DNA of 64,000 nt, taken from contig NZ_WOXS01000002.1 of NCBI RefSeq assembly GCF_009852415.1, positions 4,938,001 to 5,002,000 on the forward strand, in the 5' to 3' direction. This DNA comes from Streptomyces sp. Tu 3180. GTDB lineage: Bacteria > Actinomycetota > Actinomycetes > Streptomycetales > Streptomycetaceae. Shown here piece by piece: positions 8,276 to 16,879 of this stretch (positions are counted from its first letter, which is position 1; each line of letters opens with the position of its first letter). The notes under the pieces were generated by a model. That model did not search any database. It worked only from the letters and a program-made list of their open reading frames with translations, and was not told where the DNA came from. The position numbers were made by a program, and so were the translations under genes.

Positions 8276-8305
8276 TTGCCGTTCCGGTTTACACAGAGGT
8301 AACAC
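8276..8305 (+). promoter_or_regulatory. gdhA: Candidate gdhA promoter with embedded inverted repeat
   Basis: TTGCCG (8276-8281) and TAACAC (8300-8305) are spaced by 18 bases. The spacer carries GTTTAC (8287-8292) and GTAAC (8299-8303) six bases apart, loosely like the half-sites used by the nitrogen regulator GlnR, which is known to act on gdhA in Streptomyces. The GlnR link is inference. Confidence 0.4.
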
Positions 8306-8446
8306 TGAAGCGTCGGCCGCCTCGGGCAACCACTCCTCGCGACCGCTGTCCTGCGCGCGGCAATGGCGCCGAGCGCCCACCACCGGCTCGTACCGTCTTC
8401 TCACCGGCTCGTGCCGGTGTCCGCCGCGCCAGAAAGGGACCCCCGC

Positions 8447-9805
8447 GTGACCTCACGACCCGACCCCAAGACCGTCCTCGACCGGCTGCGCACCGAGGTC
8501 GAGCGCCGCAACCCGGCGGAACCCGAGTTCCACCAGGCCGCGCGCGAGGTGCTGGAGACGCTCGCACCGGTGCTCGCGGCCCGGCCCGAGTACGCCGAGC
8601 CCGGGCTCGTGGAGCGGCTCGTCGAGCCGGAGCGGCAGATCATCTTCCGGGTGCCGTGGCAGGACGACGCCGGCCGGGTCCACGTCAACCGCGGCTTCCG
8701 GATCGAGTTCAACAGCGCCCTCGGCCCGTACAAGGGCGGCCTGCGCTTCCACCCCTCCGTGAACCTCGGGATCATCAAGTTCCTCGGTTTCGAGCAGATC
8801 TTCAAGAACGCGCTGACCGGGCTCGGCATCGGCGGCGGCAAGGGCGGCAGCGACTTCGACCCGCAGGGCCGCAGCGACGCCGAGGTCATGCGCTTCTGCC
8901 AGTCCTTCATGACCGAGCTGTACCGGCACATCGGCGAGTACACCGACATCCCGGCCGGTGACATCGGCGTCGGCGCCCGCGAGATCGGCTACCTGTTCGG
9001 CCAGTACCGGCGGATCACCAACCGCTGGGAGGGCGGCGTGCTGACCGGCAAGAGCGCCGGCTGGGGCGGCTCGCTGATCCGTCCGGAGGCGACCGGGTAC
9101 GGCAACGTGCTGTTCGCGGAGGCGATGCTGCGCGCCCGCGGCGAGGACCTGGAGGGGCAGACGGCGGTCGTCTCCGGCTCCGGCAACGTCGCCATCTACA
9201 CCGTCCAGAAGCTGGCGGCCCTCGGCGCCAACCCGGTGACCTGCTCCGACTCCAGCGGCTACGTCGTCGACGAGAAGGGCATCGACGTGGAGCTGCTGCG
9301 CCAGGTCAAGGAGGTCGAGCGCGGCCGGGTGAGCGACTACGCGCAGCGCCGGGGCGTCTCCGCCCGGTTCGTGCCGGGCGGGCGGGTCTGGGAGGTCCCG
9401 GCCGACGTCGCCCTGCCGTCCGCGACCCAGAACGAGCTGAACGCCGCCGACGCCGCCATCCTCATCCGCAACGGCGTGAAGGCGGTCTCCGAGGGCGCGA
9501 ACATGCCCACGACGCCGGAGGCCGTGCAGCTCCTGCAGGAGGCCGGTGTCGCCTTCGGCCCCGGCAAGGCGGCCAACGCGGGCGGCGTCGCGGTCAGCGC
9601 GCTGGAGATGACGCAGAACGCCTCACGCACGTCGTGGAAGGCCGACCAGGTCGAGAACGAGCTGGCCCGGATCATGACCGACATCCACACCACCTGCGCC
9701 GAGACCGCCGAGCGCTACGGCGCCCCCGGCGACTACGTGACCGGGGCGAACATCGCCGGTTTCGAGCGGGTCGCGGACGCGATGCTGGCGCAGGGCGTCA
9801 TCTGA
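8447..9805 (+). CDS. gdhA: NADP-specific glutamate dehydrogenase
   Basis: The 452-residue enzyme makes glutamate from 2-oxoglutarate and ammonium. The N-terminal catalytic domain carries GPYKGGLRFHPSVNLG with the substrate lysine, and GGGKGGSDFDPQG. The C-terminal Rossmann domain carries VSGSGNVAIYTVQKL for the cofactor. The conserved C-terminal block NAGGVAVSALEMTQNA is intact. I used the GTG at 8447, preceded by AAAGGGA, because the 28 codons upstream in the same frame do not resemble the family. The gene stands alone, convergent with the DUF2071 gene 18 bases away. Confidence 0.95.
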   Translation: MTSRPDPKTVLDRLRTEVERRNPAEPEFHQAAREVLETLAPVLAARPEYAEPGLVERLVEPERQIIFRVPWQDDAGRVHVNRGFRIEFNSALGPYKGGLRFHPSVNLGIIKFLGFEQIFKNALTGLGIGGGKGGSDFDPQGRSDAEVMRFCQSFMTELYRHIGEYTDIPAGDIGVGAREIGYLFGQYRRITNRWEGGVLTGKSAGWGGSLIRPEATGYGNVLFAEAMLRARGEDLEGQTAVVSGSGNVAIYTVQKLAALGANPVTCSDSSGYVVDEKGIDVELLRQVKEVERGRVSDYAQRRGVSARFVPGGRVWEVPADVALPSATQNELNAADAAILIRNGVKAVSEGANMPTTPEAVQLLQEAGVAFGPGKAANAGGVAVSALEMTQNASRTSWKADQVENELARIMTDIHTTCAETAERYGAPGDYVTGANIAGFERVADAMLAQGVI

Positions 9806-9824
9806 CGACGGCCGCGCCGCCTCG

Positions 9825-10586
9825 TCACGGCGTGGGGATGCCGGCCGGGCGGGCCGGGCGTCCGAAGCGGGCGGGGACGCCCGGTGAGTACAGCACGCTC
9901 ACCGGCTCCCCGGCCGGCCTCGGCAGACCGGCCGCCGTGACCAGGTCCTCCTCGCACTCCACCAGCTCGGCCCGGTGCAGGGGCCAGCGCGGATGGGCGT
10001 TGGGCAGGTACACCGACCGCCCGAAGAAGGCGCCGTGCATGCCCCAGCGGGCGGTGAGGAAGTGCTCCAGCCCGGTCGGCTCCCCGATCGGCTCGCCCCT
10101 GCGCACGGTGATACGGCCGCCGGCGCCGCGCGGTCCGGGCCAGCGCCGGGAGCAGGTGTACGTCACCGTGTCGCCGTCGAGGTGCTCGACGCCCATCCGG
10201 GACCAGAGGTACGGCATCCGGAACCCCAGGCGGCCGACCGCCACCGGGATCAGCCGGGAGGCGTCCAGGGAGAGGAAGACGACCCCGCGCCGCCCGTGGG
10301 CGTCCACGGAGTAGAGGCGGACGTTGGTCTCCGGGAAGTTCCCGAGGTACGGGACACCCGGCAGCCGCAGCCACCCCACCCGGTGCATCCGGAACGCGAC
10401 GAGACCCACGTACGTGGCCCCGTCCAGGGTGTCGGGCACGGTGCCCGGCGGCAGCAGCCCCGCCACGTCGGCCGGGTCCACCGCCCAGTGCACGAACGTC
10501 AGGTCCAGCCAGGACTGGGTGAGCAGCGGGCGCGCGATCGCCTCCGGCGGATCGGGCGTGACGGGCTGCGGTGTCGGCGGCACCAC
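9825..10586 (-). CDS. DUF2071 (YqjF-like) family protein
   Basis: The 253-residue product matches the DUF2071 family seen widely in actinomycetes. Landmarks are QSWLDLTFVHWAVDPADVAGLLPPGTVPDTLDG near the N-terminus, FPETNVRLYS in the middle, GVVFLSLDASRL and a C-terminal HRAELVECEEDLV. The long motif quoted first spans about residues 20-52. The GTG at 10586 is the first start in frame after a region lacking coding character; a second GTG follows directly, and neither has a strong ribosome-binding site. No biochemical role is established. It is convergent with gdhA. Confidence 0.85.
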   Translation of the reverse strand: MVPPTPQPVTPDPPEAIARPLLTQSWLDLTFVHWAVDPADVAGLLPPGTVPDTLDGATYVGLVAFRMHRVGWLRLPGVPYLGNFPETNVRLYSVDAHGRRGVVFLSLDASRLIPVAVGRLGFRMPYLWSRMGVEHLDGDTVTYTCSRRWPGPRGAGGRITVRRGEPIGEPTGLEHFLTARWGMHGAFFGRSVYLPNAHPRWPLHRAELVECEEDLVTAAGLPRPAGEPVSVLYSPGVPARFGRPARPAGIPTP

Positions 10587-10765
10587 GCCAGTATCGCGGA
10601 GGGCGCGGAGCGCGGTGCCGAGGGATTCGCGCGGTCCGGCCGTCGTAGGGTCATCGGTCCACGAGCGCTCCGGGAGAAGACGCCGGTCACCTCGGTCTCG
10701 CCGGGACGGCGCAGGCGTGCGCGGCCGTCGCTGCGGGGCCGTGGGCGACGGGTGACGGCCGTTGC

Positions 10766-11521
10766 GTGACGGAGGAATCGCTCGCGCGTGACGTCTTCGG
10801 TCCGCTCGGCGGAGTGGTGGAGACCGGAGCCGTGAACGCCACCGGCACCTGGCGCCTCGCCGACGTGTCGGTGGGCGACTTCCTGGACCGGCGGCGGGCC
10901 GGCCTGCGCCTGCTGCTGCACGGCGTCCGGCCGGTCGGCGGGTTCGGCCGCGCGGCCATGGGGAGCGTCGGGGAACCGGGGTGGCTCCGCCCGCACGAGG
11001 TGTCCGCGGCGTCGCTGCTCCTGCGGTCCGGTGGCGTGACCGGAGTTCCCGGGCGACTGCGGGAGCCCGGGGCGCCGGCCGTCGTCCGGCGGATGTGCCG
11101 CGCGGGCGCGGATCTGCGGGTGACGCGCCTCCTGCACGCATGGATCACGGCGGCCGTCGCGGCCCGGACGGACGCCCGTCAGGGTGCGCGCGAGGCGGCG
11201 GCGGTGCCGGGGACCGCCTGCGGCCTCGTGGACCCCGGCGGCCGCGTCGTCCCGGCGGACGCCGTCAGGATGTGGCGCGTCGCCCGCCTCGTGGGCGTGC
11301 TGCGGCCCGCGTCGGACGCGCCGGACGGCGGCAGGGCCGGTTTCCGGGCGTACGACCACGCGCCGGCGAGGTGCTCGCCGTGCAGACGACCGGCCGGTCC
11401 CGTGGCACGCGGAGAACGCGGAGAGCGCGGAGAGCGCGGAGAGCGCGGAGAGCGCGGAGAGCGCGGAGAACACGGAAACCGTGCGGTGGGACGGTGCCGG
11501 AACGGACGCCCGAGTCGGTGA
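10766..11521 (+). CDS. Hypothetical protein, possibly frameshifted at its 3' end
   Basis: The frame from the GTG at 10766 has strong third-position GC until about 11370, so it is probably coding to that point. I do not recognise the family. After YDHAPA the coding signal seems to move to another frame (EVLAVQTTGR) and then to the frame that reads the 9-bp repeats as ENAESAESAES. Each change would be explained by one missing G or C. If so, the true protein is longer, with an acidic AES-repeat linker and an end near 11711. In the frame as written the repeats read GERGERGER. No ribosome-binding site is clear. Confidence 0.4.
   Translation: MTEESLARDVFGPLGGVVETGAVNATGTWRLADVSVGDFLDRRRAGLRLLLHGVRPVGGFGRAAMGSVGEPGWLRPHEVSAASLLLRSGGVTGVPGRLREPGAPAVVRRMCRAGADLRVTRLLHAWITAAVAARTDARQGAREAAAVPGTACGLVDPGGRVVPADAVRMWRVARLVGVLRPASDAPDGGRAGFRAYDHAPARCSPCRRPAGPVARGERGERGERGERGERGERGEHGNRAVGRCRNGRPSR
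11411..11473 (+). repeat. 9-bp tandem repeat, seven units
   Basis: Units of GGAGAGCGC run head to tail: five perfect copies (11420-11464) flanked by two variants with AAC in place of AGC. The period is a multiple of three, so copy number can change without a frameshift. It lies at the 3' end of an unknown ORF. Confidence 0.95.
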
Positions 11522-12010
11522 GGGCACGCCGGCCGATGAGTTCGGGGAGGGGTTCTGCGGGGTCCCGGAGAACCCGGGACGCGGGGACACGCCGTCCGTC
11601 GGTGCGGAGCTGCGTTTGATCTGCGCCACTCCCGGGGTAATCTCTTCCGCCCGATTGGCCAGCCCGCTGCCCTCTGTGGCAGACTGTCGGAGTTGCTCGG
11701 TCGAGTGTTGATGCTGCGCGCCTCCCGCCGGGAGGACCGGAAGCGAGTCCCACAGTACTCGTCGTCCCTGATCAGGGGCGGACGTACGGGAATCTTCCGG
11801 GAAGCGTGGGCGCGGCGCCGGCCAGGCACCCGGTGGGCCTTTCGCCCCCGGTCCACGGTTCTGGTAGGGCCGTGTCAATCCCGCGGGGATGTTCGAACAA
11901 GGGACATCCATGTCAGCGGGAGCGCGACACGCCCGACCGCGTGGGTCGGAGGACGAGACCTGGGGCACCGGGTTCCAGAGCGTAAAGAGAGACAGGACTA
12001 CGAAGTAGCC
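11522..12010 (+). other. Promoter and leader region of the S10 operon
   Basis: No gene of good coding character lies in these bases, unless the frameshifted reading of the upstream ORF extends to 11711. The region holds a good promoter at 11616-11643, a second possible one (TTGGCC 11655-11660, CAGACT 11680-11685) and a leader of more than 300 bases before rpsJ, long enough to carry ribosomal-protein feedback elements. Confidence 0.6.
11616..11643 (+). promoter_or_regulatory. Candidate main promoter of the S10 operon
   Basis: TTGATC (11616-11621) and TAATCT (11638-11643) are spaced by 16 bases. This is the best vegetative-type promoter upstream of rpsJ, giving a leader of roughly 360 bases. 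Confidence 0.5.
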
Positions 12011-12319
12011 ATGGCGGGACAGAAGATCCGCATCCGGCTCAAGGCCTACGACCACGAGGTCATCGACTCCTCGGCGAAGAAGATCGTCGAGACGGTGACC
12101 CGCACTGGTGCGTCGGTCGCGGGCCCGGTGCCGCTGCCCACTGAGAAGAACGTGTACTGCGTCATCAAGTCGCCGCACAAGTACAAGGACTCGCGCGAGC
12201 ACTTCGAGATGCGCACGCACAAGCGCCTGATCGACATCCTCGACCCGACCCCCAAGACCGTTGACTCTCTGATGCGACTCGACCTCCCGGCCGGTGTCGA
12301 CATCGAGATCAAGCTCTGA
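12011..12319 (+). CDS. rpsJ: 30S ribosomal protein S10
   Basis: The product is 102 residues, the usual length of S10, and starts MAGQKIRIRLKAYDHEVIDS. It assembles into the head of the small subunit and, as NusE, takes part in antitermination with NusB. The segment THKRLIDILDPTPKTVD is the characteristic C-terminal region. It is the first gene of the S10 operon, with a long leader upstream, and is followed by rplC after 18 bases. The ATG at 12011 fits the family start; codons upstream in the same frame are not S10. Confidence 0.98.
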   Translation: MAGQKIRIRLKAYDHEVIDSSAKKIVETVTRTGASVAGPVPLPTEKNVYCVIKSPHKYKDSREHFEMRTHKRLIDILDPTPKTVDSLMRLDLPAGVDIEIKL

Positions 12320-12337
12320 GGCCGGTGATCTGAAGAG

Positions 12338-12982
12338 ATGGCTAAGCAGATCAAGGGCATCCTGGGCGAGAAGCTCGGTATGACGCAGGTGTGGGACGAG
12401 AACAACCGTGTCGTCCCGGTGACCGTCGTCAAGGCCGGGCCGAACGTCGTCACCCAGGTCCGCACGAACGACGTCGACGGCTACGAGTCCGTCCAGATCG
12501 CCTTCGGCGAGATCGACCCGCGCAAGGTGAACAAGCCCCTCAAGGGTCACTTCGCCAAGGCCGACGTCACCCCCCGTCGTCACCTCGTCGAGATCCGCAC
12601 CGCGGACGCCTCCGAGTACACGCTGGGCCAGGAAGTCACCGCCGAGGTGTTCGAGGCCGGCGTGAAGGTCGACGTCACCGGCAAGAGCAAGGGCAAGGGC
12701 TTCGCCGGTGTCATGAAGCGTCACAACTTCAAGGGCCTCGGCGCCGGTCACGGCACCCAGCGCAAGCACCGCTCTCCCGGCTCCATCGGTGGCTGCGCCA
12801 CCCCGGGCCGTGTGTTCAAGGGCCTGCGCATGGCGGGTCGCATGGGCAACGAGCGGGTCACCACCCAGAACCTGACCGTCCACGCCGTTGACGCGGAGAA
12901 GGGTCTGCTGCTCATCAAGGGCGCGGTTCCCGGTCCGAACGGCGGCCTCGTCCTGGTCCGCACCGCGGCCAAGGGGGCCTGA
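12338..12982 (+). CDS. rplC: 50S ribosomal protein L3
   Basis: The 214-residue product begins MAKQIKGILGEKLGMTQVWD, typical of L3, and carries the long central loop sequence KGKGFAGVMKRHNF and GHGTQRKHRSPGSIG that reaches the peptidyl transferase centre. L3 is one of the proteins that start large-subunit assembly. It lies between rpsJ and rplD in standard S10 order. Confidence 0.98.
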   Translation: MAKQIKGILGEKLGMTQVWDENNRVVPVTVVKAGPNVVTQVRTNDVDGYESVQIAFGEIDPRKVNKPLKGHFAKADVTPRRHLVEIRTADASEYTLGQEVTAEVFEAGVKVDVTGKSKGKGFAGVMKRHNFKGLGAGHGTQRKHRSPGSIGGCATPGRVFKGLRMAGRMGNERVTTQNLTVHAVDAEKGLLLIKGAVPGPNGGLVLVRTAAKGA

Positions 12983-12990
12983 GGTAACCG

Positions 12991-13650
12991 ATGAGCACTG
13001 TTGACATCCTTTCGCCGGCGGGCGACAAGGCCGGTACCGTCGAGCTCCCCGCGGAGATCTTCGGCGTTGAGAAGGTCAGCGTTCCGCTGATCCACCAGGT
13101 CGTCGTCGCGCAGCTGGCCGCTGCCCGCCAGGGCACCCACAAGACCAAGACCCGCGGCGAAGTCCGTGGTGGCGGCAAGAAGCCGTACCGCCAGAAGGGC
13201 ACCGGTCGCGCCCGTCAGGGTTCGACCCGCGCGCCGCAGTTCGCCGGTGGTGGCGTCGTGCACGGTCCCGTGCCGCGCGACTACTCGCAGCGCACCCCCA
13301 AGAAGATGAAGGCTGCCGCTCTGCGTCACGCCCTCACCGACCGGGCGCGCCACAACCGCATCCACGTCGTCACCGGCGTGATCGAGGGTGAGACGCCTTC
13401 CACGAAGGCCGCCAAGACGCTGTTCGGCAAGATCTCGGAGCGCAAGAACCTGCTCCTGGTCGTCGACCGCGCCGACGAGGCCGCGTGGCTGTCCGCCCGC
13501 AACCTGCCCCAGGTCCACATCCTGGAGCCGGGCCAGCTGAACACGTACGACGTTCTCGTCTCGGACGACGTGGTCTTCACCAAGGCCGCTTTCGAGTCCT
13601 TCGTCGCCGGCCCGAACAAGGCCAACGACAACGAAGGGAGCGAGGCCTGA
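12991..13650 (+). CDS. rplD: 50S ribosomal protein L4
   Basis: The 219-residue product has the L4 signature GGGKKPYRQKGTGRARQGSTR, followed by PQFAGGGVVHGP, which forms the loop lining the exit tunnel. In some bacteria L4 represses its own operon; whether that holds here cannot be seen. The stop overlaps the start of rplW (TGATG at 13648-13652), suggesting coupled translation. Confidence 0.98.
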   Translation: MSTVDILSPAGDKAGTVELPAEIFGVEKVSVPLIHQVVVAQLAAARQGTHKTKTRGEVRGGGKKPYRQKGTGRARQGSTRAPQFAGGGVVHGPVPRDYSQRTPKKMKAAALRHALTDRARHNRIHVVTGVIEGETPSTKAAKTLFGKISERKNLLLVVDRADEAAWLSARNLPQVHILEPGQLNTYDVLVSDDVVFTKAAFESFVAGPNKANDNEGSEA

Positions 13651-14069
13651 TGGCTGCCCGTCACCCCTCCATCGCCTCCAAGGCGGCCAAGAAGGCGAAG
13701 GAGGCGCGCCTCAAGAAGGCCCGCCGCCACGCCACCGAGGGCAAGAACACCGTCGTCACCCCGGCGAGCAAGGCGTTCACGGACCCCCGTGACGTCCTGA
13801 TCAAGCCGGTCGTGTCCGAGAAGAGCTACGCGCTGATCGACGAGAACAAGTACACGTTCATCGTCGCGCCGGGCTCCAACAAGACCCAGATCAAGGAGGC
13901 CGTCCAGGCGGTCTTCTCGGTCAAGGTCACCGGGGTCAACACGATCAACCGCATCGGCAAGCGCAAGCGGACCCGCACCGGCTTCGGCCAGCGTGCCGCC
14001 ACCAAGCGCGCGATCGTGACCCTCGCCGAGGGCGACCGTATCGACATCTTCGGCGGTCCGACCGCGTAA
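13650..14069 (+). CDS. rplW: 50S ribosomal protein L23
   Basis: The protein has 139 residues, including a Streptomyces-type basic N-terminal extension (about residues 1-45, rich in Lys and Ala) before the L23 core, which begins at DPRDVLIKPVVSEKSYALI. L23 sits at the tunnel exit and is the docking point for trigger factor and signal recognition particle. The ATG at 13650 overlaps the stop of rplD. Confidence 0.97.
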   Translation: MAARHPSIASKAAKKAKEARLKKARRHATEGKNTVVTPASKAFTDPRDVLIKPVVSEKSYALIDENKYTFIVAPGSNKTQIKEAVQAVFSVKVTGVNTINRIGKRKRTRTGFGQRAATKRAIVTLAEGDRIDIFGGPTA

Positions 14070-14107
14070 GCGGTCAGGATCGTTCGATATCGGACGAGGA
14101 CTGAGAA

Positions 14108-14944
14108 ATGGGTATCCGCAAGTACAAGCCGACGACTCCGGGCCGTCGTGGCTCCAGCGTCGCCGACTTCGTCGAGGTCACGCGGTCCACGCCGGAGAAG
14201 TCGCTGGTCCGTCCCCTGCACAGCAAGGGCGGCCGTAACAATTCCGGTCGTGTGACCGTCCGCCACCAGGGCGGTGGCCACAAGCGCGCCTACCGCGTGA
14301 TCGACTTCCGTCGTCACGACAAGGACGGCGTGCCGGCGAAGGTCGCGCACATCGAGTACGACCCCAACCGCACCGCGCGCATCGCGCTCCTGCACTACGC
14401 GGACGGCGAGAAGCGCTACATCCTCGCGCCGCGTGGCCTGAGCCAGGGCGACCGCGTGGAGAACGGCCCCGGGGCCGACATCAAGCCGGGCAACAACCTC
14501 GCCCTGCGCAACATCCCGGTCGGTACGACGCTGCACGCCATCGAGCTGCGTCCCGGCGGCGGCGCCAAGTTCGCCCGCTCCGCCGGCGCCTCGGTGCAGC
14601 TGCTCGCGAAGGAGGGCTCCATGGCCCACCTGCGCATGCCGTCCGGTGAGATCCGCCTGGTCGACGTCCGCTGCCGCGCCACCGTCGGCGAGGTCGGCAA
14701 CGCCGAGCAGAGCAACATCAACTGGGGCAAGGCCGGCCGTAAGCGGTGGCTGGGCGTCCGCCCGACCGTCCGCGGTGTCGTGATGAACCCGGTCGACCAC
14801 CCGCACGGTGGTGGTGAGGGCCGGACCTCCGGTGGCCGTCACCCCGTGTCCCCCTGGGGCAAGAAGGAAGGCCGTACTCGTTCGCCCAAGAAGGCGTCGA
14901 ACAAGTACATCGTCCGCCGCCGCAAGACGAACAAGAAGCGCTAA
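14108..14944 (+). CDS. rplB: 50S ribosomal protein L2
   Basis: The 278-residue product starts MGIRKYKPTTPGRRGSS and carries the hallmark C-terminal motif VVMNPVDHPHGGGEGRTSGG, whose histidine lies near the peptidyl transferase centre. L2 binds 23S rRNA and is needed for subunit association. It is followed by rpsS in conserved order. Upstream GAGGA precedes the ATG. Confidence 0.98.
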   Translation: MGIRKYKPTTPGRRGSSVADFVEVTRSTPEKSLVRPLHSKGGRNNSGRVTVRHQGGGHKRAYRVIDFRRHDKDGVPAKVAHIEYDPNRTARIALLHYADGEKRYILAPRGLSQGDRVENGPGADIKPGNNLALRNIPVGTTLHAIELRPGGGAKFARSAGASVQLLAKEGSMAHLRMPSGEIRLVDVRCRATVGEVGNAEQSNINWGKAGRKRWLGVRPTVRGVVMNPVDHPHGGGEGRTSGGRHPVSPWGKKEGRTRSPKKASNKYIVRRRKTNKKR

Positions 14945-14956
14945 GGACGGGTTGAG

Positions 14957-15238
14957 ATGCCTCGTAGCTTGAAGAAGGGACCCTTCGTCGACGACCACCT
15001 GATGAAGAAGGTGGACGTCCAGAACGAAGCCGGTACCAAGAACGTCATCAAGACCTGGTCCCGCCGCTCGATGATCGTCCCGGCGATGCTGGGCCACACG
15101 ATCGCGGTGCACAACGGCAAGACCCACATCCCGGTGTTTGTCACCGAGTCGATGGTCGGCCACAAGCTCGGCGAGTTCTCGCCGACCCGCACCTTCCGGG
15201 GCCACGTCAAGGAAGACCGGAAGTCGAAGCGCCGCTAG
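14957..15238 (+). CDS. rpsS: 30S ribosomal protein S19
   Basis: The 93-residue product, MPRSLKKGPFVDDHLMKKVD onward, is a complete S19 with the conserved block IAVHNGKTHIPVFVTESMVGHKLGEF (spanning residues about 48-73). It binds the head of the small subunit near S13. Its position between rplB and rplV is standard. Confidence 0.98.
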   Translation: MPRSLKKGPFVDDHLMKKVDVQNEAGTKNVIKTWSRRSMIVPAMLGHTIAVHNGKTHIPVFVTESMVGHKLGEFSPTRTFRGHVKEDRKSKRR

Positions 15239-15282
15239 TCAGCGGGGTGCGAATGACCATGACAAACATCGAAGGGACAACC

Positions 15283-15630
15283 ATGGAAGCCAGGGCCCAG
15301 GCGCGGTACATCCGCGTCACGCCCATGAAGGCCCGCCGTGTGGTGGACCTCATCCGTGGCATGGACGCCACGGAGGCTCAGGCGGTCCTGCGTTTCGCCC
15401 CGCAGGCCGCGAGCGTGCCGGTCGGCAAGGTGCTGGACAGCGCCATCGCCAACGCCGCGCACAACTACGACCACACCGATGTCGACAGCCTCTACATCTC
15501 CGAGGCCTACGTCGACGAGGGCCCGACCCTGAAGCGGTTCCGGCCGCGCGCCCAGGGCCGTGCCTACCGGATCCGCAAGCGGACCAGCCACATCACCGTG
15601 GTCGTCAGCAGCAAGGAAGGAACCCGGTAA
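15283..15630 (+). CDS. rplV: 50S ribosomal protein L22
   Basis: The 115-residue product starts MEARAQARYIRVTPMKARRV and has the conserved end RKRTSHITVVVSS. Its long hairpin lines the exit tunnel near the macrolide site. I chose the ATG at 15283 because GAAGGGA lies five bases upstream and the length then fits L22. In-frame starts at 15247, 15253 and 15259 would add up to 12 residues and cannot be excluded. The stop overlaps the start of rpsC (TAATG). Confidence 0.95.
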   Translation: MEARAQARYIRVTPMKARRVVDLIRGMDATEAQAVLRFAPQAASVPVGKVLDSAIANAAHNYDHTDVDSLYISEAYVDEGPTLKRFRPRAQGRAYRIRKRTSHITVVVSSKEGTR

Positions 15631-16454
15631 TGGGCCAGAAGGTAAACCCGCACGGGTTCCGGCTCGGTGTCACGACCGACTTCAAGTCGCGTTGGTACGC
15701 CGACAAGCTGTACAAGGACTACGTCAAGGAAGACGTCGCCATCCGTCGGATGATGACGTCCGGCATGGAGCGCGCCGGCATCTCCAAGGTCGAGATCGAG
15801 CGCACCCGTGACCGCGTCCGCGTGGACATCCACACGGCCCGTCCGGGCATCGTCATCGGCCGCCGCGGCGCCGAGGCCGACCGCATCCGCGGCGACCTCG
15901 AGAAGCTCACCGGCAAGCAGGTCCAGCTGAACATCCTCGAGGTCAAGAACCCCGAGACGGACGCTCAGCTCGTGGCCCAGGCCGTCGCCGAGCAGCTCTC
16001 CTCCCGCGTCTCCTTCCGCCGTGCCATGCGCAAGAGCATGCAGTCGGCGATGAAGGCGGGCGCCAAGGGCATCAAGATCCAGTGCGGTGGCCGCCTCGGC
16101 GGCGCCGAGATGTCCCGCTCGGAGTTCTACCGCGAGGGCCGCGTGCCCCTGCACACGCTCCGCGCGAACGTGGACTACGGCTTCTTCGAGGCCAAGACGA
16201 CCTTCGGCCGCATCGGCGTGAAGGTCTGGATCTACAAGGGCGACGTCAAGAACATCGCCGAGGTCCGCGCCGAGAACGCCGCCGCCCGTGCGGGCAACCG
16301 CCCGGCCCGTGGTGGCGCCGACCGCCCGGCCCGTGGTGGCCGCGGTGGCGAGCGGCGCGGTCGCAAGCCGCAGCAGCAGGCTCCGGCTGCCGAGGCCCCC
16401 AAGGCCGACGCGCCCGCCGCCGCTCCGGCTGAGAGCACCGGAACGGAGGCCTGA
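15630..16454 (+). CDS. rpsC: 30S ribosomal protein S3
   Basis: The 274-residue protein begins MGQKVNPHGFRLGVTTDFKS. It has a KH domain with IVIGRRGAEADRIRG and the C-terminal domain around GGRLGGAEMSRSEFYREGRVP. As in other streptomycetes it carries a long Ala/Pro/Arg-rich tail (after about residue 220, with PARGGADRPARGG repeats) absent from shorter S3 proteins. It forms part of the mRNA entry channel. The ATG overlaps the stop of rplV. Confidence 0.98.
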   Translation: MGQKVNPHGFRLGVTTDFKSRWYADKLYKDYVKEDVAIRRMMTSGMERAGISKVEIERTRDRVRVDIHTARPGIVIGRRGAEADRIRGDLEKLTGKQVQLNILEVKNPETDAQLVAQAVAEQLSSRVSFRRAMRKSMQSAMKAGAKGIKIQCGGRLGGAEMSRSEFYREGRVPLHTLRANVDYGFFEAKTTFGRIGVKVWIYKGDVKNIAEVRAENAAARAGNRPARGGADRPARGGRGGERRGRKPQQQAPAAEAPKADAPAAAPAESTGTEA

Positions 16455-16459
16455 CCACC

Positions 16460-16879
16460 ATGCTGATCCCCCGTAGGGTCAAGCACCGCAAGCAGCACCA
16501 CCCCAAGCGCAACGGCATGTCCAAGGGTGGCACGCAGGTTGCGTTCGGCGAGTACGGCATCCAGGCGCTGACCCCGGCGTACGTGACGAACCGCCAGATC
16601 GAGGCGGCTCGTATCGCCATGACCCGCCACATCAAGCGTGGCGGCAAGGTCTGGATCAACATCTACCCGGACCGTCCCCTCACCAAGAAGCCGGCCGAGA
16701 CCCGCATGGGTTCCGGTAAGGGTTCTCCGGAGTGGTGGATCGCCAACGTCAAGCCCGGACGCGTGATGTTCGAGCTGTCGTACCCCAACGAGAAGATCGC
16801 CCGTGAGGCGCTGACCCGTGCGGCCCACAAGCTGCCGATGAAGTGCCGGATCGTCAAGCGCGAGGCAGGTGAAGCGTGA
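16460..16879 (+). CDS. rplP: 50S ribosomal protein L16
   Basis: The 139-residue product, MLIPRRVKHRKQHHPKRNGM onward, is a full-length L16 with the conserved RMGSGKGSPEWWIANVKPGR segment. L16 helps shape the A-site tRNA binding region. Its stop (TGA at 16877-16879) overlaps the rpmC start. Confidence 0.98.
   Translation: MLIPRRVKHRKQHHPKRNGMSKGGTQVAFGEYGIQALTPAYVTNRQIEAARIAMTRHIKRGGKVWINIYPDRPLTKKPAETRMGSGKGSPEWWIANVKPGRVMFELSYPNEKIAREALTRAAHKLPMKCRIVKREAGEA

Larger units (their letters stand above)
7468..8446. other. Long gene-poor region upstream of gdhA
   Basis: No gene of normal Streptomyces coding character was found in these 979 bases. A stretch at 7857-8040 reads as a signal-peptide-like hydrophobic segment followed by a Lys/Arg-rich tail, but it has no in-frame start and may be the debris of a small secreted protein. 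The region also holds an inverted repeat at 8064-8092 and the gdhA promoter near 8276. Confidence 0.5.
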
